Below, in pieces: positions 24,695 to 36,026 of a DNA stretch of 64,000 bases. The stretch comes from Dipetalonema caudispina (Eukaryota; Nematoda; Chromadorea; Rhabditida; Onchocercidae). Numbering within the stretch: position 1 is the stretch's first letter; the number at the start of each line of letters is the position of its first letter. The stretch spans positions 85,352 through 149,351 of the forward strand of contig JABVXV010000141.1 in the NCBI GenBank assembly GCA_013365325.1, in the 5' to 3' direction. The notes below the pieces were generated by a model. That model made no database searches. It was not told where the DNA came from and worked only from the letters and a program-made list of their open reading frames with translations. The position numbers and the translations under genes are program-made.

Positions 24695-27557
24695 ATGGAC
24701 GATTTCATATTTCCGGAAGATATCGATGGAGGAAATATCGATTGTATGGATTTGAACGCTAGTGGAAGTGCAATAACGGTTTCTGAAGAAGATGAACAGG
24801 AATTGGAGTCAAGATCAGAGAGTGTCATTTCGATTGGTCATTGCGCCCAGGCTATGGGTGACACATTAAAAAAATACGAAGAAGTCAAGAAGCGCATTGC
24901 CGAAGTGGATCAATTAGCGATGCAGGCAAGGATATTAAGCTAAACTATCTTTCCTAAGGAAGTTTTCTTATCAATCTTTCTCCGATAATCAGGTCGAAAA
25001 TGGCAATTTCTATACGGTGGGAAGTATTGAATATTTTGTTTAAGTTATCGAGATTTTATTGAATTTCAGAATTGGAAATTTTTTCATCACTAAAACGAGT
25101 GGAATGAAAAAAGACTGATATATATTTAAAAATTTATTACCTTGTACTGGCAGAAATTAACGCTTCCATCACAGTACGCAAATTCATTCATGATTACTTT
25201 GAATGAATCTTAAACGTACTCTTCTTTCTTTCATTCCTTCCTCATAAGGATGATAAGAAGGATAAATTGAACATAAATTTTTCTAAACTGTTTGTTCCAG
25301 TTATCCTTCGGAATACGTTTGCAAGCCGAGATGGACAAATGCGCCTTAGAGAGAAGGAATTTCCCATTACATATTGCTCTGAAGGTATCATCATTTCTTT
25401 TATTTAGTATATCACAGCATCACCATACTTCCACCTAGTTCTATTCGTATATACAATTAAACAGCAGTTAGATAATAGTCCTTTTTTTTTTTTTTTTTAG
25501 AGCTCTCCCAATAAAGTTTTGCACTTCGATAAAAGAAATATTTGGTAAAATGTGGGTACTTGGTTACAGCGTATTATTGTTATAATCGATATACATAAAA
25601 AAAAAACATATTTAAACAGACAGACAGACAGACACACACACGCATATCTTTACAATTACATTTGAATTAAGTTAATTACAGTATATAATGTTTATTGGTC
25701 ATATCATTTTGCGTTGTTTTATTTTCTCCTCCAAATTATGAAGCGCATATATTTTAGAGACAAAAATTGAGTTCTGGCGCATCGCTACTAATGATTCAAT
25801 TGCGGAACAGTTCACCATTTGAAATGGTTAAGTGGCATTTAACCTTGACTACTTCATCTTATCAAACGTCAACAATTGCTGAGGGAAAGGGTTTGTTTAC
25901 AGAATTTTTTAAAAATAAAATTAGGGCTGATGTTAGTAGCTACGCTAGAGGATAGATGGATGATTGGTACTGATGACGATATTATTTACATTCTTTTATA
26001 GATAAAATATTCACAAAAGTAATACCAATCGAACGACTTTCACAATATTCCGAGTTCACTTACGAAGTAAGTATTTTGAAATAAGATGTTAAGGTTAAAT
26101 GTTGTAGCAGATCTTGTTAAAATTAAGTTATCCATATGAAAAAAGAAGATTTGCTTTTTGAACTGATTTCTTGAAAATTTCCCAAAAACATAGCTTTAAT
26201 AGATCAAAGAAAATGATATTTTGGATCAGATTTTAAGCACTTATTCATTTGGTATTTGATCATATAAATTTCACACGTTATTGCACCAAAGAAGTTCTTC
26301 AGTGACATTAATACCAAAGATTTTTGAAATCAGTCGATATGCGTATGTTAAAAAATGATGTACCCTCTAAAAATTTACGGAAAATTTGCAATCCTTACAT
26401 GAAAATTTGTCAATAATTAGTAGGAATAATGAAAAATACCCGTGCTACCTGATTATTGTGTGAATAATGGATATTATTTATGTTTTATAGGTATTTTGCA
26501 CTCGTAATTTGCCAATATCACTGTTCTTCCGAGTACATTTGTTTAAATGTATCCATTTATCTGGAAACAGAGAACCTCGTGTTTTTCGAATTGCTCTTGA
26601 ACCAATTTATTTAACTCATTGGGATATGGTTGCTACAACTACTGTATCGGAAAGTACAATTAGTCGATTGATTCAATATGCAAGAGTTGATGAGGTTAGT
26701 TAGTGCAAGTGACTAAGGATTAGAAATCTTTTACTTCAGGACAGTTTTTTTTTTTTTTTTTTTTCATTAAAAGATTAGGTGTTTCAAGTTGGAGGAAACA
26801 GAGATTAAGAAATAAAGTTAATATAACCTTCAATACGCAAAAAGTCTAATAGATCCTGTTTGAGTTACGCTTTAGGAGCAGAAAATTACACTACCCGACG
26901 CTTTGGTATACTTGATTTGTGATGAAAAACAAACAGAAACGGCGCTTCTCAGTTGGATTATTAATGCAGTTACGGATGAATGTGACAGCGTGAATTGTGT
27001 AGTACAGGATGATGAAAATATTCGTTGGCCATTTACTGTACAAGTCAAAAAACAAGGATTGAACTATGATGTAGTATTAAGGATGAAGAATGCAAAGATG
27101 CGATGTACTTTGATTAATGAATTGAAGATAAGGATTTTAGTAAGTTTACCTCTTTTTATCTTCTTGATTTCCACTGAAATATCTACTCATTGACTGAATT
27201 ATGAATAAATTGAATAACTAACTAACTGCTTCAAATAACTTTTTGCTGATAATTTCTTAATCAGTTTAGTAGATAGAATTGTAAGAAACATACCATATAG
27301 ATAGTATTTGATTCTTTTTTTTTTTTTTTTTTTTGTAGAACAACGAAAATTATCGAAATTCAGCCAATTAAAATTTCAACTTAAATTCGAGGATTAAAAT
27401 TTAAATTCAGAAAAATATAGCCTACAAGAAATAATTGCAGATCCGAATGCAATATATTTGGAAAGAGTTAAAGGAAAAGGAAGACTGCGAATTACTTTTG
27501 GATAACAATTCACTATCTGACTCTTTTGCTTCTCTCATTGCTAAATATAAGCGTTGA
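24695..27557 (+). CDS. Unrecognised protein with acidic N-terminus, coiled coil and beta-rich core
   Basis: Seven exons, 24695-24925, 25301-25384, 25758-25890, 26002-26066, 26491-26694, 26876-27139 and 27441-27557, join without phase error to give 365 residues. Residues 1-50 are Asp/Glu/Ser-rich (DDFIFPEDIDGGN; SEEDEQELESRSES). Residues about 52-95 look helical and coiled-coil-like (TLKKYEEVKKRIAEVDQLAMQ). The middle alternates hydrophobic and polar residues as in a beta domain (SLFFRVHLFKCIHLSG; YDVVLRMKNAKM). The C-terminus is helical and charged. I cannot name a family; an adaptor or complex subunit is a guess only. The start is favoured by GGTTTCAG about 40 bases upstream. The first intron uses a GC donor (CAG|GCAAGG). 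The gene lies between VPS35L and IMP3 on the same strand. Confidence 0.8.
25617..25642. repeat. (CAGA)n/(CA)n microsatellite in intron 2
   Basis: Compound tetranucleotide and dinucleotide run in the intron between 25384 and 25758. Confidence 0.9.
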
Positions 27558-28466
27558 TAAGCTTAACTGGTAACTGTGTTAGTATAGCTGTATGTACGAT
27601 TACCTTACTGATAAAGATATTTCCCTCAGCACTATCTTATCGGCAAGGTCAGTAAGATAATAGTGGTAGCTCCAACTAACAAAGAAAATATATAGCTTTT
27701 GTTGACAGGCATTTAAAATTTTTTGTTACGAATAATATAAATCTTTCCATTATCTTCCACATTCCACGTACTCATGAAGAATATATGCGATACATCGTTT
27801 ATTAAAATGTGATTATGAAGTTTGGTTACTGAATACCATTATTCATCATCAATTATAGCAGGAATTGATTACGGAAGAATGAGTCTTATGCATGCATAAT
27901 AAGAATTTATGAAAATTTTTTTAAAAATTTTTTGAATTTAATCTAATAAACAAAAAAAAAGAAGAAGATTAGAAATAATTTTATGCCATAGAAAACGAAA
28001 AAACAATGAAAAAAAATTGTTGGGTAATATCATATTAAAGTACGGTTACTGAAGGTGGGACGTGATAATATCATAGAGGACAATTATTGTGATACGTGAG
28101 GATTGATGGTTTAGATGTTGCACAGAAATGTTTTCACGTTTAAACGTTGACGTGTGGCTTTGTCGTAGTTAGGGAAGGTTTAGAATCGTATTCTTAACAT
28201 AAGGCTTTACTTTTAATATGGACGTGTTATTTATGATTTTACTTCATGCTGTGTGATTTTGTATGAAAATTCAATTAAGCATGAATTTATTTTAAGTTTG
28301 ATTGTGTTTTCTTGCTAAATTTTGATTTTTATCTTTGTTTTTCATTTATAAATTTAACTTAATTTGAACATATTTCACTTATCGTCGAAAAAGTTTCTTT
28401 TTCAAACATATTTGACTATGTTGTTTAAAAGAATCAAATTTTATTGCAGGTATTTACCGTTCAGAA
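27558..28466. other. Spacer upstream of IMP3
   Basis: AT-rich, no supported CDS. An acceptor TTATTGCAG ends 17 bases before the IMP3 ATG. Confidence 0.55.
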
Positions 28467-29609
28467 ATGGTGCGTAAATTAAAATTTCACGAGAAGAAAT
28501 TGCTGAAGAAAGTTGATTTCATTTCCTGGGAGCTTGATAACAACATTCATGAGGCAAAAGTCTTGCGAAAATATCACATCAAGAAGCGTCAACATTACTC
28601 GATGTACAATACGTTGGCAGCTAATGTTAGTTTGTACAAATTGTTTGTATAAAAAATAAATCGAAAAGAATGAAAAATTTAGCGCTTGCTAATTCCCTTT
28701 AGACTTTACCCACCGTTATGATGCACTTATGATGCACTACTGCTCATCGCGATAAAATGTTGTATAGCAGCGGCGAGGATTAAGTAGTGTTGGTGTTTCG
28801 TGTGCTTCAGTATATGTAATATGAGTTACTTGGGAACTCTCCTGCTTACCTCTACTGACGAAAGCAACAGATAAGTTATAATTAGAAAAAACGGATTCGT
28901 GTAAACTAAACAAGTAAATGTGGCGAAGTGCGTAAGATATGCAACTCCTTCAATTTCATGATTACTAACAGATCGCCTGACTTATCACTGGTGATTTTTT
29001 GCTGTAATTTTATTTACAGGTTCGAGAAATTGCAATGAAGTTAAAAGAATTGCCTTTGAATGATCCGTTTCGTTTGAAAACAGTTCGAGAATTTTTGGAA
29101 AAATTGTACGCTGTCGGATTAATACCGACTGCTGACACGTTGGAACGTGCCAGTAAAGTTTCCGCTTCTTCATTTTGCAGGCGGCGATTACCAGTATGTT
29201 ATGATTTCTATTTCATTTCATTGAAAAAGAGATTTAAGAAACATTCCATAAATTATGCCTCCACTCTGCCATGTTTTTTTTTTTAAACATTTCAAAGATT
29301 CCATGCGTTTCACAAATGTTGCGAGCACCTCAAATTTATAAATTTAGAAAAATATTGTGTTTCGAGTTTTCACAATCGCTTTTACCGTTATTGCAGGTGG
29401 TGATGAAACGTCTAGAAATGGCAGAAACTGTACAAAATGCGAGCGACCTTGTAGAACAAGGGCATGTACGTGTGGGAATAGAATTAGTAACTGATCCTGC
29501 ATTTCTGGTTACTCGAAATTTGCAGGACTGTATCACATGGACAAAGGACTCAAAAATCCGAAAGCATATTCTCAACTATAATAATGAACGTGATGATTTT
29601 TTGTTGTGA
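28467..29609 (+). CDS. IMP3: U3 snoRNP protein IMP3
   Basis: Component of the U3 snoRNP/SSU processome needed for early 18S rRNA processing in the nucleolus. Exons 28467-28625, 29020-29193 and 29397-29609 join in phase 0 and give 181 residues (human 184). The N-terminus MVRKLKFHEKKLLKKVDFI and the segment LRKYHIKKRQHY are diagnostic. The S4-type RNA-binding domain covers about residues 107-170: SSFCRRRLPVVMKRL, the VEQGHVRVG core and the loop VTDPAFLVTR. The C-terminus has ITWTKDSKIRKHILNYN. The acceptor TTATTGCAG upstream of the ATG suits trans-splicing. It may be confused only with the related S9/S4 ribosomal proteins, which lack this N-terminus. Confidence 0.95.
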
Positions 29610-30802
29610 CAATTTTTTATTCTTTTAATTTGATCTTAACGAGTCATTGGCTTTTTCTTCAAATTTTAACTATGTTCTAAGCATTTTGATGAGAATATGA
29701 TGAAACGGTAAATTAATATGGGATTTATCCATTTAATACGTAGTGGTTCGATTGATGAGACGACTGCATACCAGTTATGTTCATGCATTAGCATCCTGAA
29801 AGTTGCTCCCGAAATAGAGGTTGTAGACAGAATGTTAATTTATCTGCTGATATTCTAGTCCTAGTTTGCTGATACGTAACAATACTTTTCGATCATATGC
29901 AGTTGCATGCTGAATGATTAGATGTTATGTTGTGTTGAGTATGTCCTATGATATTCTGTGTTTGAGTTTTTATAAGTCGACTTTTAGCTTTTTTTGTTCA
30001 AGAAGAAAACTTGCTCAAGATATTAAGTGAATGAAAAAGCACTTCTTAATAAGTCATATGCTTTCCTGCTGCTAAATTATCGATGATTCTGATCATCTGA
30101 GCATAGATGGCTCTATAAAAGGTTCTACCTCCTATTTCACCTGTTGCGAAATTTTTTTTTTTTTTTGTTAATTAGTTGGTCGAGGAAGAGAATTCGAATT
30201 TCGTGGCACAACTTACGTTTTAAAAATATAATAGTTCTCGTCTTTTAATAGGTTTCTTTTGAAACTTCACAGGTGATATTGTTTCAGGTGTCTTTTGCTA
30301 ATTTACCCCAGTTTTGATCGCTTTTGATTTATACAATTATTTTATTTTATATATAAGATGAGGAAAAAATAAAAAAAACATTATTTCCATGATGAGATTC
30401 TTGTATTTTGCATGATTTTTTCTACTGAATACGAAATTAACACTATTCCTTTATTCCAGGCCATTTTGTCAAATCGTTTCGTTCCATTCCAGAAACTAGC
30501 CTTGAGAAGTAGTACGTTTAGTTGATCTGCAAATTATAGCTTCATTTCAATAGCCAAGTAACAACGGCGGATCATAGCTATGTTATAAACAAAATAGCTT
30601 CATGTGGTAATTTTCGAAAATCTCAAATAAAAAGCAAAGCAACTACAAACAGTAGCAGAAAATTACGAAATTATCAGGGTAGTTGGGAATGTATGATCAT
30701 TTGATTCTTGACATTGGTATCTGTATATGCTATGCATTTCCTGTCATGTCAGAAAAGTTTATAATGCTAACCACCGAACAATTTTATTCAATAGAATAAC
30801 TA
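29610..30802. other. Convergent spacer between IMP3 and the BMPER-like gene
   Basis: No CDS supported. I searched the minus strand here for a further cysteine-rich exon (TIL or C8 type) of the BMPER-like gene and found none. Confidence 0.55.
30783..30788 (-). terminator. Poly(A) signal of the BMPER-like gene
   Basis: AATAAA on the minus strand 14 bases after the stop at 30803; supports the end chosen for that gene. Confidence 0.5.
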
Positions 30803-33800
30803 TCACAAAAGAAATTTAAATTTCATTTCAGGTGTAAATCTTATATCCAAACATTTTTGTTTTATAAGTCTTACATGATTAAGATAATTTCTCTTTGTTT
30901 GATGCCGTGTGCATGCAATATTATAGGCCCATGATCGGGCAAAATGTGACACGGAATGACTGGATGAGCCTGCATAACGAGACATTAGATCATCGCTAGG
31001 ATCACCATTGAAGTTACCACATAAACCGCAAATCTAAAATGCAGTAATTCTAGCTCTTCTTTTATTATTTCAATGTTTAATCTATTACGTTTAATCTCTT
31101 CTAATTACATTTACACTTACATTAACTTCCAAATAGTTTATCTAATTTTTTCCAAAAATTAACATCCTATTCCTAGTACAACGAATGAAACAGTATTTAA
31201 ATTAAATACCTTACCAACATGTACTGCTATAAATACTTAAGCATAATTATATCTCAAATCATATGGAAAATTAGATCTGACGAAGATATATCATTTTAGA
31301 TAAGTTCATATTGAAGATTTATTGAAATTCAGTAAAAATTATATAATTTGTGAATAATCAATAAGGAAAGAAAAAAGACTTTCCTTGGATTGGTGTCGTT
31401 TAGTGAGGACAATTTCAACAAATGATTCTCCATCCCAAATTACTTTCAAACCGATCAATTTGAATGAAATAACAATATGTCCAGTGGTAGGATCCTCGAA
31501 TGCTCGATATTCTGGCCAATCACTATAGCGAACATATGGAATGTTGATTAACTTTGTACGTTCACGTATAATCTTAAAGAAAAGAAAATTTAGATTCAGA
31601 TATGATTTATTATAAATTCAAATTATTTTAAACTTCCATCTCTATTTTATATTATTTCAATGAATTTCAATTCATAAAAATTCAAAAAGAATTATGACCT
31701 TTTTTGGCAATAAATGTATGGTAAAAAAAGTTCCATTGAAAAGTGAGATGTAAATAATTACACGTCTTGTCCATGTCAACGATGATTTTCCACCATTTAC
31801 ACCAATTATCTTAAACTGTGGATCAATCCTGTAAATGAAATAGAAATTTGATATGCTTAATTCGATGATTTATTATTGTATTCCTTCTCTTTTTCTTTTT
31901 GTTGTAATTAAATTATAATCAATTTTAAACATTTTTCAAATTCATTATAAATTCAAATTAATACCCATTCAATGAGCATTCTTGCGTGAGAATGTAACTA
32001 CATGTTCCTTGAAATGAATAGCCAAATTTATCAAATGTTACATAGTGTGGATCACCGAATATGATACATGAACTTTCTTCTGCAAATTGCAATAATTATT
32101 TCACAAAATAATTTTTCTCTTATTGAGAAAAAAAACTAACATAAAATGGACATGTTAAAATTAACAGGATGTTGATTTACATACAAATTAAAATTGATCA
32201 GAACAAAAATGTTGGATCAATTAAAATAGACTAATTTAATGGAGCAATTATTTGTCTGCAATTAATAATGATAAATGACTGAAATGAACCTAATTAGAGA
32301 AAATGTTTGAAATTTGCAAATACGAATTTTTCCATGACAAATAGTTAAACATCATTACTTATTTTTCATTGCAAGTATATTAACTTCTAAGAATGATAAT
32401 TAATCGTTTAATTTTTAACTCGATAATTAATAGTTATAAGTTTTGAGTCCTTTTTTTCAAAAAAAAAAGAAAGGGATATAAAATTGTAATTGGTTTATTT
32501 TCTTGCTCTCCTTCCAAATTTATTTCCATAAATTAAGTATTATTGTAATGATTTGCATAATTAATTATCTTTTATAACTTGCATGTGTATATTTACTTAG
32601 CTCACATTCATCACAGCATGATCCGTTCACTTTTTTGAAACGTCGTCCCTGTGGACATTTTGCTTTCCATGAACAGTCCATTTTTTTACATTTTACATAT
32701 CCATTAACGCAAATGCAATTAGAACAATTATTATCCAATGTCCACTTTGTACCATGCTGAAAGATTGACTGATTGATTTTATATTCTATTGATCCGTGTA
32801 TGTATCAGTACATTTGATTAGATAAAAAATTCATTCTAATTTCCATGATTTTTACTTAGTAGATGATCTATTGATAATTTTTGAATCTAATGATCACTGA
32901 ATAACTAAATTATTGAATGATCACATTTTTCACCTTTACTATGATTTCATTTCCATTGATATCAATTCTCTTGCATGGATTTTCTTTCTTGTAACAAAAT
33001 GGACAACAAACATTAGGTTTATAAAATATATGTGACATATCACATTCTTTAAATGGACAAACAAATCTGGAAAAAAAAAAAAAAAAGGAAATGTAAAATA
33101 TATAAAGAAAAGCAATATTCGAATAATAGTAAAAATTTCGAAAAATACTGAATATGATTTAAAATCTTTGATTAAAGGAAATTTTTGATAAAGTAAAACC
33201 TTCGACAGATAATTCCACCTGGTTGACAAGAGCAACGTGAACATGGATCGATACGGAATGTATCATACACTGAATAATGCCATCCACGAAAGAAGCAATG
33301 CGAACCGTTTGAAACTGTTAAATTTGAGCCTTCCGAAATAACAGTATGATTTTTGCATTCAGGACAACACCTAAAAACTATAATAACTGATAAGATTATC
33401 TACAGATGAGTTAAATGAATTGTGAATGATACATTGTGATCAGATATATGTTGATAACAACATTATTAGCTAACAAAAATTAGCTTACTATAAAATTAAT
33501 TTTATAAATGAAATAAAATTTTAATAAAAATTTAAAAATACCTCATCGGATGTTTCGTATGTTGAGATATTGGACAATTTAGTACTGGACAAGTAAAACG
33601 ATAACAATGATACCATTGATTTAATACCAGATCACATCGAACACATCGATCCTGAGCTTTTATTGGTGTTAAGCATAATTCACAGCAAAATCCAGCCAAT
33701 AAACGTCCATTTGAGCAATTTGATACACATTGAATCCGCCAATTTGTTAAAATACCAGCCTAATATTTTATTGTTATATAATTCTGTGAAATATTACGAA

Positions 33801-35202
33801 AGATAATGCTCATTTATAAAATATGAAATAATTAATAATAAGAAATAGTAATTGATAAATAACAATTATAATTAATTTAAAAAAAAAAAAGAAAAAGAAT
33901 GAAAGATAAAAGGAAAAATGAAAACAAAACATTTATCATTTTTCAATTAATTTTTTGAAATTTTAATTTCAATTAAAACACAAATTTAAAATTTATATTT
34001 GTAAAGAAAAGAAAAACAAAAAAAAAAAGAATCACTTTGCATGAGATTTGTCTACATGCATCTTGTGTACTTGTCCAAATTTGATTATTATTTCGTTTGA
34101 TACCCAAATGAATACATTGCAAACATTTCATACAACAGGTACTATTATTACGATCCCATACTGTCGGACAATTTTTCAACGATTCACATTTTTCTAAGAT
34201 GCATGTTATTATACCATTCTGAAAATATCTGAAATAACCTGAATGGTACTCAAACTAATCACTTGAATGGAACTTTATAAGAGTGTGAAATAATGCTCTA
34301 ATAATATTAAATTATAAAGTATAAATCAAATTTTGCTCATTGTTAGAAAGAAAATTTTCTTAATCATTAAAGTTAATGAGATTATTTAATCAAATTATTA
34401 AATGCAATTAATTTTCCGATGATGGCATTAATCATTATCAGTTGTTGATTATCAGAAAGTAATTCACTAAATCAGCTGTAACGTTATACCAATTTAATCT
34501 ACACATTAATCAAATATGCTGATAATTTGTATTAGTTTCAGCTTTTTTATGATTCATTTGGAGTGACCAGAAGTAGATCTCTAAATGGTCATTGCTACTC
34601 TTACATATCAAACAGTTATTGTTAAATTAAATTTCCTAAAAGATATGATAACATAAACAGCATACGGGAATAATAAGTAAATTAACAGTTTAAATTGATA
34701 GTTAAAATTTTATTAGTGCTAATATCAACCTTACACATGCAATGATAACAAGGTGACGTGACCAAACCACGTGTTACGTCTGCTAAATTGACCTTTGCAC
34801 CTTCTTTTGTACATGGTATTCCTGAAATTCAAATTTTCAAATTATATTAAACATACATTTATTGAAAATCCATGACGAAGATAGCAAATAGCATAAGATG
34901 AGATTATCATCACTTATGTTACTTATTATAATCCTAATCATAATGAAACAAAGTTGACTTTTTTTTTTTTTAAATACGATGATTTAGAATTTTTTTGTTT
35001 CAAATTTTACCCAAATAAATAGTATCCTTTCTTTGTCTATTAGCAATTCTTTTAGCTTTTTCTTTTTTTTTTCATAATTTATAAAAATTAAAAAATAAAA
35101 GAAAAACTAACCTTGACCAATAAGTTGACTAGTTACTTGAAATGTTAATAAGAAAATAATAATAATAGAATTAGTAATACAGTATATATTTTTATAAATC
35201 AT
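30803..35202 (-). CDS. Secreted VWC-VWD protein, BMPER/crossveinless-2-like
   Basis: Likely extracellular modulator of BMP/TGF-beta ligands (inferred from family). Exons: 35202-35112, 34821-34730, 34218-34036, 33759-33542, 33370-33200, 33066-32934, 32756-32597, 32079-31965, 31828-31762, 31572-31384, 31033-30803; 549 residues. Residues 1-25 form a signal peptide ([15 protein letters not shown]). Four to five cysteine-rich VWC-type modules follow (motifs CYHCMCK, CCMKC, CCELC, CCPEC, CCPFC, CCDEC). A VWD domain begins with [10 protein letters not shown] at about 357, continues with [11 protein letters not shown], and ends with CGLCGNFNG at about 475. No TIL/C8 region follows, so it is shorter than vertebrate BMPER. 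The junction 31384/31033 requires a GA donor. An alternative last donor lies at 30874. Kielin/chordin-like is the other option. Confidence 0.85.
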
Positions 35203-36026
35203 ACACGAATGCGAACTGATATTTAAGCGGTAAGTGTTAAACTACAAAAGGCATTAACTATCCAATTTGTTAACCAATTTCCAATTTATTATCACAATCA
35301 ATCGGAGTATGATAACAATTCTTCCTTATCATCAATGATAACGCATTGTAAGATCTGACGAAAGTGTATTTCATTAAAGATAAGCTCAGCAAAAATGGCT
35401 TCCTTCCTTTTTTGATTTGTAAATCCAAACGTCTTTTTTTTTTTTTTGTTAAACTTTCTATATACAATCTTACTCTGACAAACAATACTTCTTTCGTTAA
35501 TTAATTAACAGTTTGATAAACTATGGAAGTTTATTTAATAGAAAAATGAGAAATTAATAATGTTTAACGGAAATAATTCGCCTTTTTTTGCGATATTTTT
35601 CGATGATAAATAATGTTATCATTAATTTATTAGATTTATAATGCCATATGTTCAACAATATTTTACCATTTCAATTTGTAAAGTGATTTTTTTGTAGTGT
35701 TGAAAATAAAGTATTTTTGAAAGTGTTCGATAAAAGAAAGAATATTTATTATCAAAACGGCAAATGATGAATGGAAAATTAATGCAAATTACATGATATT
35801 ATGTCGAAGAATTACAACAGGGAAGTAATGAGTAAATAATATTATCACAGATATTATTAAAAACGAATAGGAATTGTTATTTGGCTAAATTCATAAGTTC
35901 AAATTTTTAAGTTTTTTTTTTTTATTCCTAAAAATATACAAGCTGCACATAGTTTGTTATCAATGAAAGATGCGGAAATGCTTATCATTTATTTAGCGTT
36001 GCTTATCATCGAATGAACAATTGTTA
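35203..36026. other. Spacer between BMPER-like 5' end and BBS9 3' end
   Basis: AT-rich, no CDS seen. Contains the BMPER-like promoter side. Confidence 0.55.
35988..35993 (-). terminator. Poly(A) signal of BBS9
   Basis: AATAAA on the minus strand about 33 bases after the BBS9 stop codon. Confidence 0.55.

Noticed and set aside
30803..30874. Donor GTAAGA at 30874 leading to a further BMPER-like exon
   Set aside because: No downstream exon with cysteine-rich coding was found in 29610-30800 on the minus strand, and a poly(A) signal follows the in-frame stop at 30803.
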